Numbered from the stretch's first letter, positions 7,138 through 16,623 are shown. The stretch is DNA of 64,000 nucleotides from Polaribacter haliotis (GCF_014784055.1 NZ_CP061813.1:3606001-3670000), one strand, 5' to 3'. A program made the numbers and translations. The notes: generated from the sequence alone by a model not told the origin.

Positions 7138-9636
7138 ATGAAGAGAATTCTACCAATATTATCAGTTTTTTTGCTGATTTCTACTACAATATTTGCACAA
7201 AAGCCAGCCAAATTAACGTCAAATCAGATTTACGAGAAAGTTCAAAAACTAAACTTTTTAGGAACTGCTTTATACATTGCTGCACATCCAGATGATGAAA
7301 ATACACGTTTAATTGCTTATTTAGCTAACAATGTAAAAGCAAGAACTGGTTATTTGTCTTTAACAAGAGGAGATGGAGGTCAGAATTTAATTGGTCCCGA
7401 AATTAGAGAATTGTTAGGCGTAATTAGAACGCAAGAATTATTAGCAGCAAGAAGAGTTGATGGAGGTGAACAATTATTTACAAGAGCGAATGATTTTGGA
7501 TATTCTAAACATCCAGATGAAACTTTAGAAATTTGGAATAAAAATGAAGTTTTAAGCGATGTTGTTTGGGCGATTCGAACATTTAAGCCAGATGTAATTA
7601 TCAACAGATTTGATCACAGAACTCCAGGAACAACTCATGGACATCATACAAGTTCTGCAATTTTAAGTGTAGAAGCTTTCGATAAAGTTGGCGATAAAAC
7701 ACAATTTCCAGAGCAACTAAAATATACAGAAACTTGGCAACCAAAAAGATTGTTTCACAACACTTCTTCATGGTTTTACAGAGATAAAGAGAAATTTGAA
7801 GAAATTGCAAAAGATTTTACAAAATTCGATATTGGTGTCTATTATCCACTAAAAGGTTTGTCTAATAACGAATTAGCATCCATGGCAAGTAGCCAACATT
7901 TGTGCCAAGGTTTTGGAAGATTAACAACAAGAGGAGAACAAACAGAATATGCAGAGTTCTTAAAAGGTGACAAACCAAAGGATAAAAACGATATTTTTTC
8001 AGGAATAAATACCACTTGGAATCGTTTAGAAAATGGTGGGGAAATTGGCGATATTTTATATGAAGTTGAAGAAAAATTCGATTTTGTAAATCCGTCTAAA
8101 CATTTGCCAATGTTGTTGGAGGCGTATCAGAAAATACAGAAATTACAAGACAATCATTGGAGAAAAATTAAAGAAAAGCAGATTTTAGATATTATTGAAG
8201 CTTGTGCAGGATTGTATTTAGAAGTTTCTGCAGAAAGCAGTTCTACAAGTTTTAATTCCACAATTAATTTAGATTTTGAAGTTTTAAATAGAAGTGAAGC
8301 AAAAATTAGTTTAGACGCTATTGAAATTTTCCCAAGTAATAATGGTGAAGGAGTTATCGGTAGAAATATTAATTTAACTAATAATAGGAAAATTAATTTT
8401 AAAGAATCAATTTCGATTGGAAAAGTAAATTATACATCACCATATTGGCTGAATGATAAAGCTACATTAGGAATGTATAATGTTGAAAATCAAAATTTAA
8501 TAGGAAAAGCTGAAACACCAAGGTTGGTTAAAGTTGATTTTATTTTGAGTATTAATAATCAAAAAATTTTTATAAGAAAAGAGGTTGTTAGAAGATATGC
8601 TGAAAGAGACAAAGGAGAAATTTACGAGCCTTTTGAAATTCTGCCAAAAGTAACTACAAAACTAAAAGATAAAGTCATTATTTTTTCTGATGATATTCCA
8701 CAAAAGGTGTTGGTGGAAGTGAGGGCAGGAGAAAATAATGTTTCAGGAAAAGTACATTTAAAAGTTCCAACCAATTGGTATGTTTCACCGAAAGAAATCA
8801 ATTTTACAATTCAACAAAAGAACGACAAACAAACAGTTGAATTTTTAGTAAATCCGCCTAAAAATCAATCTGAAGGAAAATTGGAAGTAATTGCAACTTC
8901 GAATGGAAAGAATTTTACAAAGGAATTGGTGGAAATCAATTACAATCACATTCCAAAACAATCTGTTTTATTAAATTCTGAAGCAAAAATTGTTCGCTTA
9001 AATATTGAAAAAGTTGGGAATAATATTGGATATATAAAAGGAGCAGGAGATACTGTACCAGATAATTTACGTCAGATTGGGTATACTGTTGAAGAAATAA
9101 ATCCATTAGAAATAAATGCTGAAAATTTACAAAAATATGATGCCATTGTTTTAGGAATTAGAGCTTACAATGTGGTAAAAGAATTAAAATTTAAGCAGAA
9201 ATATTTGTTAGCATACGTTAAAAATGGCGGAAATATGATTGTGCAATACAATACAAACAGAGGAGTTGATGTAGCACCACCATTTCCATTACAATTATCC
9301 AGAGATAGAGTTACAGACGAATTTGCAGAAATAAGAATTTTAGATAAAAACAATTCTTTATTGAACTTTCCTAATAAAATTACACCAAAAGATTTTAAAG
9401 GTTGGGTACAAGAAAGAGGTTTGTATTTTCCAAGTTCTTGGGATGCAAATTATACACCAATTTTATCGATGAATGATAAAGGAGAAACCCCAAAAAACGG
9501 AAGTTTATTAATAGCAAAATACGGGAAAGGAAATTACATTTATACAGGTTTAAGTTTCTTTAGAGAATTACCTGCTGGAGTTTCTGGTGCGTATAAATTG
9601 TTTGCGAATATGTTGTCTGTGGGGAAAGGGAAATAG
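7138..9636 (+). CDS. Exported PIG-L family deacetylase, multidomain
   Basis: The 832-residue protein starts with a signal peptide (MKRILPILSVFLLISTTIFAQ). The PIG-L/LmbE deacetylase domain occupies about residues 35-270. Its zinc motif is AAHPDDENTRLIAYL near residue 48, with RFDHRTPGTTHGHHTSS near residue 157 as the second metal-binding and catalytic segment. The middle part is a beta-rich region, and the C-terminal 200 residues resemble a class-I glutamine amidotransferase-like fold (YDAIVLGIRAYN, YVKNGGNMIVQYNTN). PIG-L enzymes remove N-acetyl groups from sugars such as GlcNAc derivatives. The substrate of this large Bacteroidota form is not known to me. It is followed by a predicted transporter and an oxidoreductase, which suggests sugar or amino-sugar use. 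Confidence 0.88.
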   Translation: MKRILPILSVFLLISTTIFAQKPAKLTSNQIYEKVQKLNFLGTALYIAAHPDDENTRLIAYLANNVKARTGYLSLTRGDGGQNLIGPEIRELLGVIRTQELLAARRVDGGEQLFTRANDFGYSKHPDETLEIWNKNEVLSDVVWAIRTFKPDVIINRFDHRTPGTTHGHHTSSAILSVEAFDKVGDKTQFPEQLKYTETWQPKRLFHNTSSWFYRDKEKFEEIAKDFTKFDIGVYYPLKGLSNNELASMASSQHLCQGFGRLTTRGEQTEYAEFLKGDKPKDKNDIFSGINTTWNRLENGGEIGDILYEVEEKFDFVNPSKHLPMLLEAYQKIQKLQDNHWRKIKEKQILDIIEACAGLYLEVSAESSSTSFNSTINLDFEVLNRSEAKISLDAIEIFPSNNGEGVIGRNINLTNNRKINFKESISIGKVNYTSPYWLNDKATLGMYNVENQNLIGKAETPRLVKVDFILSINNQKIFIRKEVVRRYAERDKGEIYEPFEILPKVTTKLKDKVIIFSDDIPQKVLVEVRAGENNVSGKVHLKVPTNWYVSPKEINFTIQQKNDKQTVEFLVNPPKNQSEGKLEVIATSNGKNFTKELVEINYNHIPKQSVLLNSEAKIVRLNIEKVGNNIGYIKGAGDTVPDNLRQIGYTVEEINPLEINAENLQKYDAIVLGIRAYNVVKELKFKQKYLLAYVKNGGNMIVQYNTNRGVDVAPPFPLQLSRDRVTDEFAEIRILDKNNSLLNFPNKITPKDFKGWVQERGLYFPSSWDANYTPILSMNDKGETPKNGSLLIAKYGKGNYIYTGLSFFRELPAGVSGAYKLFANMLSVGKGK

Positions 9637-9675
9637 TTTCAAAGTTTAAGGTTTCAGGTTTAAAGTTCAGGATTC
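9637..9675. repeat. TTTCAAAGTTTAAGG-type satellite
   Basis: A degenerate run of TTTCA/AAGTTTA words directly follows the PIG-L stop codon. It has the same character as the longer satellites at 52, 53, 58 and 59 kb. No coding potential is seen. Confidence 0.5.
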
Positions 9676-9678
9676 GTG

Positions 9679-9710
9679 CTGTCATTCCTGCGTAGGCAGG
9701 AATCCATAAT
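9679..9710. repeat. GTCATTCCTGC imperfect palindrome, copy 3
   Basis: This copy matches the inverse of copy 2 (1580-1611) over about 32 bases, from CTGTCATTCC through AATCCATAAT. It lies downstream of the PIG-L gene and 44 bp before a hairpin repeat element. Confidence 0.85.
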
Positions 9711-9753
9711 AAGTGATTTTATAATTTTATATGTTCAATAATGAATTAAGCTG

Positions 9754-9863
9754 GCAAACAAGTTTAGCCCTGATTGAGCGGTCTGTTTGAGCTCTTTTTT
9801 AGTTTTTTGTTTAAAAAAATAAAAAAAGCGAGTAGCGAAAGCAGGAAATAGCTTCAAAAAAAT
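9754..9863 (+). repeat. Hairpin repeat element, copy 2
   Basis: It shares AACAAGTTTAGCCCTGATTG on the left and GCAGGAAATAGCTTCAAAA on the right with the inverted copy at 60901-60995, and the general plan (GATTGA, hairpin, GCGAAAGC) with 3272-3352. The middle holds a T-run and an A-run that can pair. It ends 8 bp before the ATG of the small membrane ORF, so it may form the 5' leader of the symporter transcript. Confidence 0.7.
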
Positions 9864-9871
9864 AATACAAA

Positions 9872-9979
9872 ATGAAAGAACAAAAATACGTTTGGAAAAA
9901 AGTGTATACACTGGTTTTGGTGGCAAATTTGGTGTATTTGATTGCGTTTTATTTAATTACTAATTATTTTACAGTTTAG
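9872..9979 (+). CDS. 35-residue membrane peptide upstream of the symporter
   Basis: This short ORF begins with the basic segment MKEQKYVWKKVY, followed by one hydrophobic helix (about residues 13-31) and a short polar end. The stop codon is 2 bp before the symporter ATG, so the two are almost certainly co-translated. Small membrane subunits next to sodium:solute symporters are a known arrangement, for example the DUF485 and DUF4212 proteins and YhdT with PanF. A role as a partner or assembly factor of the symporter is an inference. The codon use and tight spacing support a real gene. Confidence 0.7.
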   Translation: MKEQKYVWKKVYTLVLVANLVYLIAFYLITNYFTV

Positions 9980-9981
9980 TT

Positions 9982-11694
9982 ATGGAAATAGAAAGTAAAT
10001 TAGCCACAGTAGATTGGATTGTACTCTCGATAACGCTTTTATTTATAGTTGCTTATGGGACGTATGTAACGCGAAAAAGTAAAAACGTAACTGACTATAT
10101 AAAAGGCGGAAGTGACTCCAAATGGTGGACAATCGGATTGTCAGTTATGGCAACACAGGCGAGTGCAATTACGTTTTTGTCGACACCAGGACAAGCGTTT
10201 CATAGTGGAATGGGATTTGTGCAATTCTACTTCGGTTTGCCAATTGCCATGATTATAATTTGCGTGGTTTTTATACCTATTTATCACAAATTGAAGGTTT
10301 ACACAGCCTACGAATTTTTAGAAGGAAGATTCGATTTAAAAACAAGAAGTTTGGCAGCGATTTTGTTTTTAATTCAGCGTGGTTTGGCAGCAGGAATTAC
10401 CATTTTTGCGCCTGCAATTATTTTAAGCGCAGTTTTAGGTTGGGATTTATTAACGCTGAATATTATTATTGGTTTTTTGGTGATTATTTACACAGTTTCT
10501 GGAGGAACAAAAGCAGTAAATGTTACGCAGAAACAACAAATGATTATCATTTTTTGTGGAATGGTAATCGCTTTTTATATGATTATGAGTCAACTTCCTG
10601 CTGATATTACGTTTACAAAAGCATTGAAAATCGCAGGTGCAAGCGGAAAAATGGAAGTGTTAGATTTCTCTTTCGATTTGAGTAATCGTTACACAGTTTG
10701 GACAGGGATTTTAGGTGGAACCTTTTTAATGTTGTCTTATTTTGGGACAGACCAAAGTCAGGTACAGCGTTATTTGTCAGGGAAATCTGTTCGTGAAAGT
10801 CAGTTGGGTTTAATTTTTAACGGACTTTTAAAAGTGCCAATGCAATTCTTTATTTTGCTGATTGGTGTAATGGTTTTTGTGTTTTATCAATTTAATCCTT
10901 CGCCTTTAAATTTTAATCCTGGCGCAAATGAAGAAGTTATAAAATCTAAATATGCGAATGAATATCAGCAATTACAAGACGAACATATTAAAATTGAAAA
11001 CGCTAAAAAAATAATTTTTGCTGATGGTTTTCAGCCAGAAGAAAAACAACAAATTTTAGATTTAAACACTAGAGATTTGGATTTAAAAGCAAAATCGAAA
11101 GTAATTATCGATAAAATTGACGAAGAAAATACGCTTGATAAAATAGAGTCGAATGACAAAGATTATGTGTTTATCCATTTTATTTTAAACAACTTGCCAA
11201 GAGGTTTGATTGGGCTTTTACTAGCCGTGATTTTGTCTGCAGCAATGTCTTCAACAGCATCTGAATTAAATGCGTTGGCGAGCACAACTGCAATGGATTT
11301 ATACAAGCGAAATGTAAAAGGAGAAAAGAGCGATGAACATTTTGTAAAAGCATCTAAATGGTTCACTTTAGCTTGGGGAATTATTGCCATTTCTGTGGCT
11401 TGTATTGCCAATTTGTTTGATAATTTAATTCAGCTTGTAAATATTATTGGTTCTATTTTTTATGGAAATGTACTAGGAATTTTCTTACTCGCATTTTTTA
11501 TAAAATTTGTAAAAGGAAATGCTGTTTTTATTGCAGCTTTAATTACACAAGCAATTATTATTGCTGTGTACTTTTTAGATTGGTTGCCATATTTATGGTT
11601 GAATTTATTAGGTTGTGCGTTGGTAATGGGAATTGCGATTGTAATTCAATCTTTTTTACCAAAAGAGCCAAAATTAAAATTGAGTGAAGTTTAA
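9982..11694 (+). CDS. Sodium:solute symporter (SSS/SLC5 family)
   Basis: The 570-residue protein has about 13-14 membrane helices. Typical SSS signatures are GLSVMATQASAITFLSTPGQAF in helix 1 after a GGSDSKWWTIG lead-in, LGGTFLMLSYFGTDQSQVQRYL, and AVILSAAMSSTASELNALAS for the second sodium-site helix. Family members carry sugars, amino acids or organic acids with Na+. A strongly charged insert (about residues 312-392) interrupts the membrane core and is longer than in classic members. Genes before and after (PIG-L deacetylase, Gfo/Idh/MocA) suggest a sugar substrate, but this is an inference. Confidence 0.93.
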   Translation: MEIESKLATVDWIVLSITLLFIVAYGTYVTRKSKNVTDYIKGGSDSKWWTIGLSVMATQASAITFLSTPGQAFHSGMGFVQFYFGLPIAMIIICVVFIPIYHKLKVYTAYEFLEGRFDLKTRSLAAILFLIQRGLAAGITIFAPAIILSAVLGWDLLTLNIIIGFLVIIYTVSGGTKAVNVTQKQQMIIIFCGMVIAFYMIMSQLPADITFTKALKIAGASGKMEVLDFSFDLSNRYTVWTGILGGTFLMLSYFGTDQSQVQRYLSGKSVRESQLGLIFNGLLKVPMQFFILLIGVMVFVFYQFNPSPLNFNPGANEEVIKSKYANEYQQLQDEHIKIENAKKIIFADGFQPEEKQQILDLNTRDLDLKAKSKVIIDKIDEENTLDKIESNDKDYVFIHFILNNLPRGLIGLLLAVILSAAMSSTASELNALASTTAMDLYKRNVKGEKSDEHFVKASKWFTLAWGIIAISVACIANLFDNLIQLVNIIGSIFYGNVLGIFLLAFFIKFVKGNAVFIAALITQAIIIAVYFLDWLPYLWLNLLGCALVMGIAIVIQSFLPKEPKLKLSEV

Positions 11695-11706
11695 AAAAAA
11701 GATAAA

Positions 11707-12672
11707 ATGAAAAAGATTAAATGGGGAATAATTGGTTTAGGAAAAATCGCCAATAAATTTGCAGAAGATTTAGGAACAATTAAAGATGTAGAATTAGTTG
11801 CAGTAGCTTCTCGAAGCATGGATAATGCAAACGAATTTGCAAAGAAATTCAATGCAAAAAAAGCTTATAATTCTTATGAAGATTTAGCAAAAGACCCAGA
11901 AGTGGAAGCTATTTACATTGCAACTCCACATAGTTTTCATAAAGAACATGCTGTACTTTGTTTGCAAAATAAAAAAGCAGTTTTATGTGAGAAACCATTT
12001 GCAATGAACTTAAAAGAAGTTGCTGAAATGATTGCAGTAGCCAAAGAAAATAATACTTTGTTAATGGAGGCTTTGTGGACTTATTTTTTGCCACACTATA
12101 AATTTGCTTTAGAATTTTTGCAACAAGAAAAATTAGGTAAAGTAATTGAATTACAAGCCGATTTTGGTTTCCATCCAACCTACAATGAAGAGAGCAGAGT
12201 TTTTAAGAAAGAAGTTGGTGGAGGAAGTTTGTTAGATATTGGAATTTATCCAATTTTTGCAGCTTTATCAACTTTAGGAAACCCAAAAAATATAAAAGCA
12301 AATGCAACTTTTTTCGAAAATGGAGCAGACTCCACTTGTTCTATGGTTTTTGAATATGAAAATTCAAAAGCAATTTTAAAAAGTACGTTGTTAGAAGAAA
12401 CAAAAACAGAAGCTATTTTTACTTGCGAAAAAGGAAAACTAATTATTAACAGACAATTTCACGCACCAAGTTCTGTAACCATTATTTCAGAAGGAAAAGA
12501 AGAAACTATTCAGTTTGAAAATAAAACCAATGGTTATAATTTCGAAACAGAACATTTTAATCAGCTTATAAGAGATGGTAAAAAAGAAAGCAATATTATG
12601 ACTTTCGATTTTTCTAAAAACTTAATGAAAACCTTGGATGATGTTAGAGGTGTTATTGGTTTGAAGTATTAA
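11707..12672 (+). CDS. Gfo/Idh/MocA family NAD(P)-dependent oxidoreductase
   Basis: The 321-residue protein has an N-terminal Rossmann fold (GIIGLGKIANKFAEDL, with the GxGxxA-type loop near residue 9) and the family motif CEKPFAMNL near residue 94, whose lysine-proline step positions the substrate. The C-terminal half is the usual alpha/beta domain, with GGGSLLDIGIYPI containing the expected aspartate and a following tyrosine. Relatives oxidise or reduce sugars, inositols or trans-dihydrodiols. It starts 12 bp after the symporter stop, so it is probably co-transcribed and may act on the imported compound. Confidence 0.93.
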   Translation: MKKIKWGIIGLGKIANKFAEDLGTIKDVELVAVASRSMDNANEFAKKFNAKKAYNSYEDLAKDPEVEAIYIATPHSFHKEHAVLCLQNKKAVLCEKPFAMNLKEVAEMIAVAKENNTLLMEALWTYFLPHYKFALEFLQQEKLGKVIELQADFGFHPTYNEESRVFKKEVGGGSLLDIGIYPIFAALSTLGNPKNIKANATFFENGADSTCSMVFEYENSKAILKSTLLEETKTEAIFTCEKGKLIINRQFHAPSSVTIISEGKEETIQFENKTNGYNFETEHFNQLIRDGKKESNIMTFDFSKNLMKTLDDVRGVIGLKY

Positions 12673-12692
12673 TCTTTATTCTATTAAAGTTA

Positions 12693-14267
12693 TTATGATT
12701 CAGTAAGTGTTATTTCAACAGTAATTTTTCCTTCTAAATCTTTAGATAAAAAGAAATCATCGCTTTTTTTTCCATTCACAGAAAACTGTTCAATTTTGTT
12801 TCCTGAACCAGAAATATGAATGTCTATAATTGAATTTCTATATTTCAATCCTAAAAATTCGACATCATTAATTTCTTTTGGTAAAAATGGACTGAATGTA
12901 ATTCCTTTTTCAGAAAAATCCATTCCAATTATATTTTTGAAAATCATGCTTAAATAAGCAGTTGCACTCCAACTTTGACGCTCTGCACAAAACCAAGTTG
13001 TCCATTCTTTTAGATGAGGTTCTTGGATGCCTCCATAAGCAGTTTCTTTGGTGGGGTGATAAATTTCTACAAATTGAAAATCTCGTAAAGCGTGTCTCGT
13101 TAACGCATTAAATTCATGTAAAAAGATTTCTGGTTTATTATTTTTCATGGCAGCATCTGCCCAAAAACCTTGTATGTGTGGCCAAACAGTTCCACTATGT
13201 CTACCATAACTATCTAATTTTTCATTTCTAAATCTTTTAAAAGTTGGGTAGACACATGGTATTCCAGCAGGTTCTATTTTTGTGTTTTTAAAAATTTTAT
13301 CAATGTTATTTTTCTCAGTAATATCAAATAATAAAGAGAAAGAAATTCCCATACTTTCTTGAGCATCACTGTTTCCAAAAGGATCTACTAAATAATTATA
13401 GTTGTTTTTCTTTTCGTTCCAAAAATTCTTATTAATAGCTTTTTTTAGTTTTTCTGCCTTTGTTTTCCAAGATTTATTTGGTTCTTTATTTAGTTCAGTT
13501 TCTATTTTAGACATTAAACTATAAACTTGATAATAGACTGCGTTGGTTGATAAAGCGTGCATTGGAATTCCAAATCCTTTAGGGAATTTTAAATCTTTAT
13601 TTTCTTCTGGCCACTGATAAATTCCTGAATAAGACCCGTTTTTACTTTTATCTTGACTTCGAGTATATATTTTTGGATAAGCTGCAACTCCATCACCATA
13701 AACAGCAGGACCACGAAATAATCCAAATTCCTCAGAAAATTCATTTTCTTCAAGTTGGTTAAGCGTGTTTTGTGTCACTTTATATATGTCTAATAAAAAT
13801 TCGGTATCACCAGAATATAAATAGTAATTCCAGGCACCAATTGTCCAAATAATTTTATCCCAATATTGCCCGATAATTGTAGTTTCTCCATTTTCGCTCT
13901 TTTCTAATTGAGCTAACAATGTGTTTTTTGAAACTTCAGGAGAAAGTAAACCGAAACCATTCCAAACATTAATTGCAGCATCACGTGTCCAAGGTTTTCC
14001 ATAAATTAATCCTGCATAAAGGCAAGGTTCTTTTTGCTCTAAAACACCAGATTTATGGTATTGTATATTCCCAGAAACGTCTCCAATTGCTATTCTATAT
14101 GCCTTTACAATATCATGAGTATTCTTACCATTAATAATTAAAGAAGGAATTGTAATTGTATTTGTTGATGAAATAGTTTGTATTGTTTGTTTTTTAGCTG
14201 TTTCATTGGGTTTACAATGCAATAAAATTCCGGAAATTAATACGAGCAATAATAATCTGGTTTTCAT
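12693..14267 (-). CDS. Lipoprotein (alpha/alpha)6 glycoside hydrolase, MGH1/GH63-like
   Basis: The 524-residue protein carries a lipoprotein signal (LLVLISGILLHC). The body looks like a six-hairpin toroid hydrolase related to GH63, mannosylglycerate hydrolase or glycogen-debranching enzymes. The entry segment GKPWTRDAAINVWNGFGLL resembles the WGRD catalytic region. DSYGRHSGTVWPHIQGFWADAA and the C-terminal FCAERQSWSATAYL segment match this superfamily. The substrate is not identifiable. It is transcribed in the same direction as the GH29 fucosidase 71 bp upstream, and both are lipoproteins, so they probably act together on a fucose-containing or decorated glycan. Confidence 0.75.
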   Translation of the reverse strand: MKTRLLLLVLISGILLHCKPNETAKKQTIQTISSTNTITIPSLIINGKNTHDIVKAYRIAIGDVSGNIQYHKSGVLEQKEPCLYAGLIYGKPWTRDAAINVWNGFGLLSPEVSKNTLLAQLEKSENGETTIIGQYWDKIIWTIGAWNYYLYSGDTEFLLDIYKVTQNTLNQLEENEFSEEFGLFRGPAVYGDGVAAYPKIYTRSQDKSKNGSYSGIYQWPEENKDLKFPKGFGIPMHALSTNAVYYQVYSLMSKIETELNKEPNKSWKTKAEKLKKAINKNFWNEKKNNYNYLVDPFGNSDAQESMGISFSLLFDITEKNNIDKIFKNTKIEPAGIPCVYPTFKRFRNEKLDSYGRHSGTVWPHIQGFWADAAMKNNKPEIFLHEFNALTRHALRDFQFVEIYHPTKETAYGGIQEPHLKEWTTWFCAERQSWSATAYLSMIFKNIIGMDFSEKGITFSPFLPKEINDVEFLGLKYRNSIIDIHISGSGNKIEQFSVNGKKSDDFFLSKDLEGKITVEITLTES

Positions 14268-14338
14268 TATAAAATGTAATTAAGGCTGATTTTTTTTTGG
14301 TTTTATGTTTTTAAAGTAAAGTATTGAAATTAAACCTC

Positions 14339-15835
14339 CTACAAACTCACACTTCTAAATCCTTTTGTTTTATTGTTGGCGATAGAAATATGACTAATAG
14401 ATGGATTTTCTTTAGATTTAAGAATATTAAGTCTAATTTTTTCTGCTGTAATTTCTACTGGAAGATTAATTATTTTACAAGCTCCAATTATTTCACCTTT
14501 ATAAAAAGTATCCCATTTTCCATTACTATAAGTTTGCAACTCATATTCCTGAACATTAAAATCTCTTATAGATGAAAATCCGTCTCCCAAACTTCGCATT
14601 TTTGCTTTTTCGAATAAACTAATCCTATCGAAAGTTATTTCTTTTTCGAAATCAATTTCTAAATTTGCAATAGAATCATTAGCTGTCCAATACGTTTCTA
14701 AGCTAAAATCGATAGCTTTTTCAGCATTGTGTTTATCAACTTGCGAACTTGCAATTATCTTTTTATTAAATATTAAGTTTTCGGGACCTTTTGGTAATTT
14801 GTTTGTTCCACCCCTGATATTTAATCGGTCTGCTAATTCTAAAATTCTAAGCTTTTCGTTAGTTCTAATTTTTCCAGTTAAATCTGGTGGAACATTTACA
14901 ATCATAATATTATCGTTAGAAGTTCCCCAATAGAAAAGTTCTTCCAATTCATCTAATGGTCTTGCAGCTAATACATTTTTCTTTTGAAACCAGTTCCATC
15001 TATCAGAAATACAAATCGTATGTTCAAAAGCTAAATAATGTTCTTTTCCATCTCTATTGTAATATTTTGGATCGTTCCAACGTGCTAAATTTGGGTCTTT
15101 TATTCTAAAGTCTACTGGAAAATAACGAATAGGATCTCCTTTTGTATAATTTTTTGGTTGTCTAATAGCACTATGGTTTTCTGGTTTTCCAATGGTATGA
15201 TTTACTGTAATTAAACAGTTTGGTTGCATTTCTTTTACGTATTTATAAATTTCGGGTAAATTCCATTCATCATCTTTTTTGTCCCAACCTCCATCGAACC
15301 AAAGTTCGCAGATATCTCCATAATTGGTCATTAATTCTGTTAGTTGGTTTTTCATGTAACCATTATAAGCTTCAGTATTTTTATAGGAAGGTTCATGCCT
15401 ATCCCAAAGTGAATAATAAAGGCCTAATTTTATTCCATATTTTTTACATGCTTTTGCAACTTCTGCAACAACATCTGTTTTAACTGGAGAAGAAGCAACA
15501 TCGTAATCGGTATATTTACTGTCCCATAAACTAAAACCATCATGATGTTTTGTAACTAAAATCACATATCTAAAACCTGCATCTTTTGCAATTTTTATCC
15601 ATTGGTCGCAATCTAAATCTGTAGGTTTGTATGACGATGCTGGTAATTTTCCATTCGACCATTCTGTTTCGTTAAATGTATTTACTCCAAAATGAATAAA
15701 CATTCCATAGCCACGTTCTATTTGGTCGATTTGAGTTTTAGATAAAATGTTAGTTTCTATTTCTTTACCTTCTTTTTTAAAACAAGAAAACAAGGTTAAA
15801 ATTAAAAGGAAACTAAGTGTTTTTAATTTAATCAT
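14339..15835 (-). CDS. Alpha-L-fucosidase (GH29) with C-terminal discoidin-like domain, lipoprotein
   Basis: A 498-residue lipoprotein (LLILTLFSC). The GH29 barrel covers about residues 35-345: YGMFIHFGVNTF at the start, VILVTKHHDGFSLWDSKYTDYDV, and ICELWFDGGWDKKDD, whose aspartate (WFDG) is the catalytic nucleophile. Residues from about 355 to the end form an F5/8 type C carbohydrate-binding-like beta sandwich (AEKAIDFSLETYWTAND). It probably releases terminal alpha-linked fucose at the cell surface or in the periplasm. Marine Flavobacteriaceae often use such enzymes on algal or host glycans, but no SusCD pair or sulfatase cluster is present here. Confidence 0.93.
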   Translation of the reverse strand: MIKLKTLSFLLILTLFSCFKKEGKEIETNILSKTQIDQIERGYGMFIHFGVNTFNETEWSNGKLPASSYKPTDLDCDQWIKIAKDAGFRYVILVTKHHDGFSLWDSKYTDYDVASSPVKTDVVAEVAKACKKYGIKLGLYYSLWDRHEPSYKNTEAYNGYMKNQLTELMTNYGDICELWFDGGWDKKDDEWNLPEIYKYVKEMQPNCLITVNHTIGKPENHSAIRQPKNYTKGDPIRYFPVDFRIKDPNLARWNDPKYYNRDGKEHYLAFEHTICISDRWNWFQKKNVLAARPLDELEELFYWGTSNDNIMIVNVPPDLTGKIRTNEKLRILELADRLNIRGGTNKLPKGPENLIFNKKIIASSQVDKHNAEKAIDFSLETYWTANDSIANLEIDFEKEITFDRISLFEKAKMRSLGDGFSSIRDFNVQEYELQTYSNGKWDTFYKGEIIGACKIINLPVEITAEKIRLNILKSKENPSISHISIANNKTKGFRSVSL

Positions 15836-15981
15836 CTTTATTTTTTATAGTAAATACATCTTATAAGCTAAGTTATATTTTTTGATGATTATAAAAAAAT
15901 GTTATACTAAAACTGACGAATTAATAACATTAAACTGATGAATTTAATACAAAAAATATTAAATATATATAGAAAGTAACT

Positions 15982-16623
15982 TTAGATATTTTGCTTTTTC
16001 TTATAAGCATCGTGCATACCTTCTCCTTTTAAAATTTTACCTACACACTTATTTATTCTTGAAGCTCTTGTTTTAGTTTGTTTTGGAGCAGAAAAATGAA
16101 GGATATAGCCTCTTTGCCTTCCTTTTGTTAATGCATAAAATGCGGATTTTATAATTGGATCCTCTTCAAACTTTTCTTCTAATTCTTTAGGAATTGGTTC
16201 TGGGTTTTTATTTAAAGTTACTTTTAAACCTGCTTTTTCATTCTCTAAAGTTTCAAAAATATAGGTTTTTATTTTATCTTTAATTTTTAGGACTTCTTCT
16301 GGTTTTCGGAATTTTATTAAACGAGCAGATTGCGTGTTTTCTCCAGCTTTTTCTAAAATATTCAAAGGGTCTTTCAGTAATACACCTTTTAAGAAATTTA
16401 GGGAACAGAACTCTTTAAAAGCGCTTAAAATTAAAATGTTTTTTTGCTGAAAAGTATAGCATGGAACGCCCCATTTTATTTCTTCAGTTAAACCACAATC
16501 TAGTATAATTTCTCGAAGTAATTTTAACTCTGTTGCCCAAGTATAAACTTTACAATCTGGTGTTCCTCCAAGCGAACAGCGTCCACAACCTTCTAGGAAA
16601 TAATTATCTACATTCTTTTGCAT
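15982..16623 (-). CDS. YdeI/OmpD-associated family protein (DUF1801-like)
   Basis: The 213-residue protein combines an N-terminal DUF1801-like fold (LREIILDCGLTEEIKWGVPCYTFQQKNILILSAFKEFCSLNFLKG) with a C-terminal YdeI-like helical region (ALTKGRQRGYILHFSAPKQTKTRASRINKCVGKILKGEG). The family is common in Bacteroidota and has no firm biochemical role; it was linked in Salmonella to OmpD-dependent peptide resistance. Its stop is 45 bp from the upstream sulfatase gene. Only the family name is supported. Confidence 0.85.
   Translation of the reverse strand: MQKNVDNYFLEGCGRCSLGGTPDCKVYTWATELKLLREIILDCGLTEEIKWGVPCYTFQQKNILILSAFKEFCSLNFLKGVLLKDPLNILEKAGENTQSARLIKFRKPEEVLKIKDKIKTYIFETLENEKAGLKVTLNKNPEPIPKELEEKFEEDPIIKSAFYALTKGRQRGYILHFSAPKQTKTRASRINKCVGKILKGEGMHDAYKKKQNI

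Noticed and set aside
7380..7810. Minus-strand ORFs inside the PIG-L gene
   Set aside because: They are mirror frames of a strongly coding gene, with no family match or start context.
15220..15483. Plus-strand ORF inside the fucosidase gene
   Set aside because: It is the shadow of the GH29 catalytic region on the other strand.
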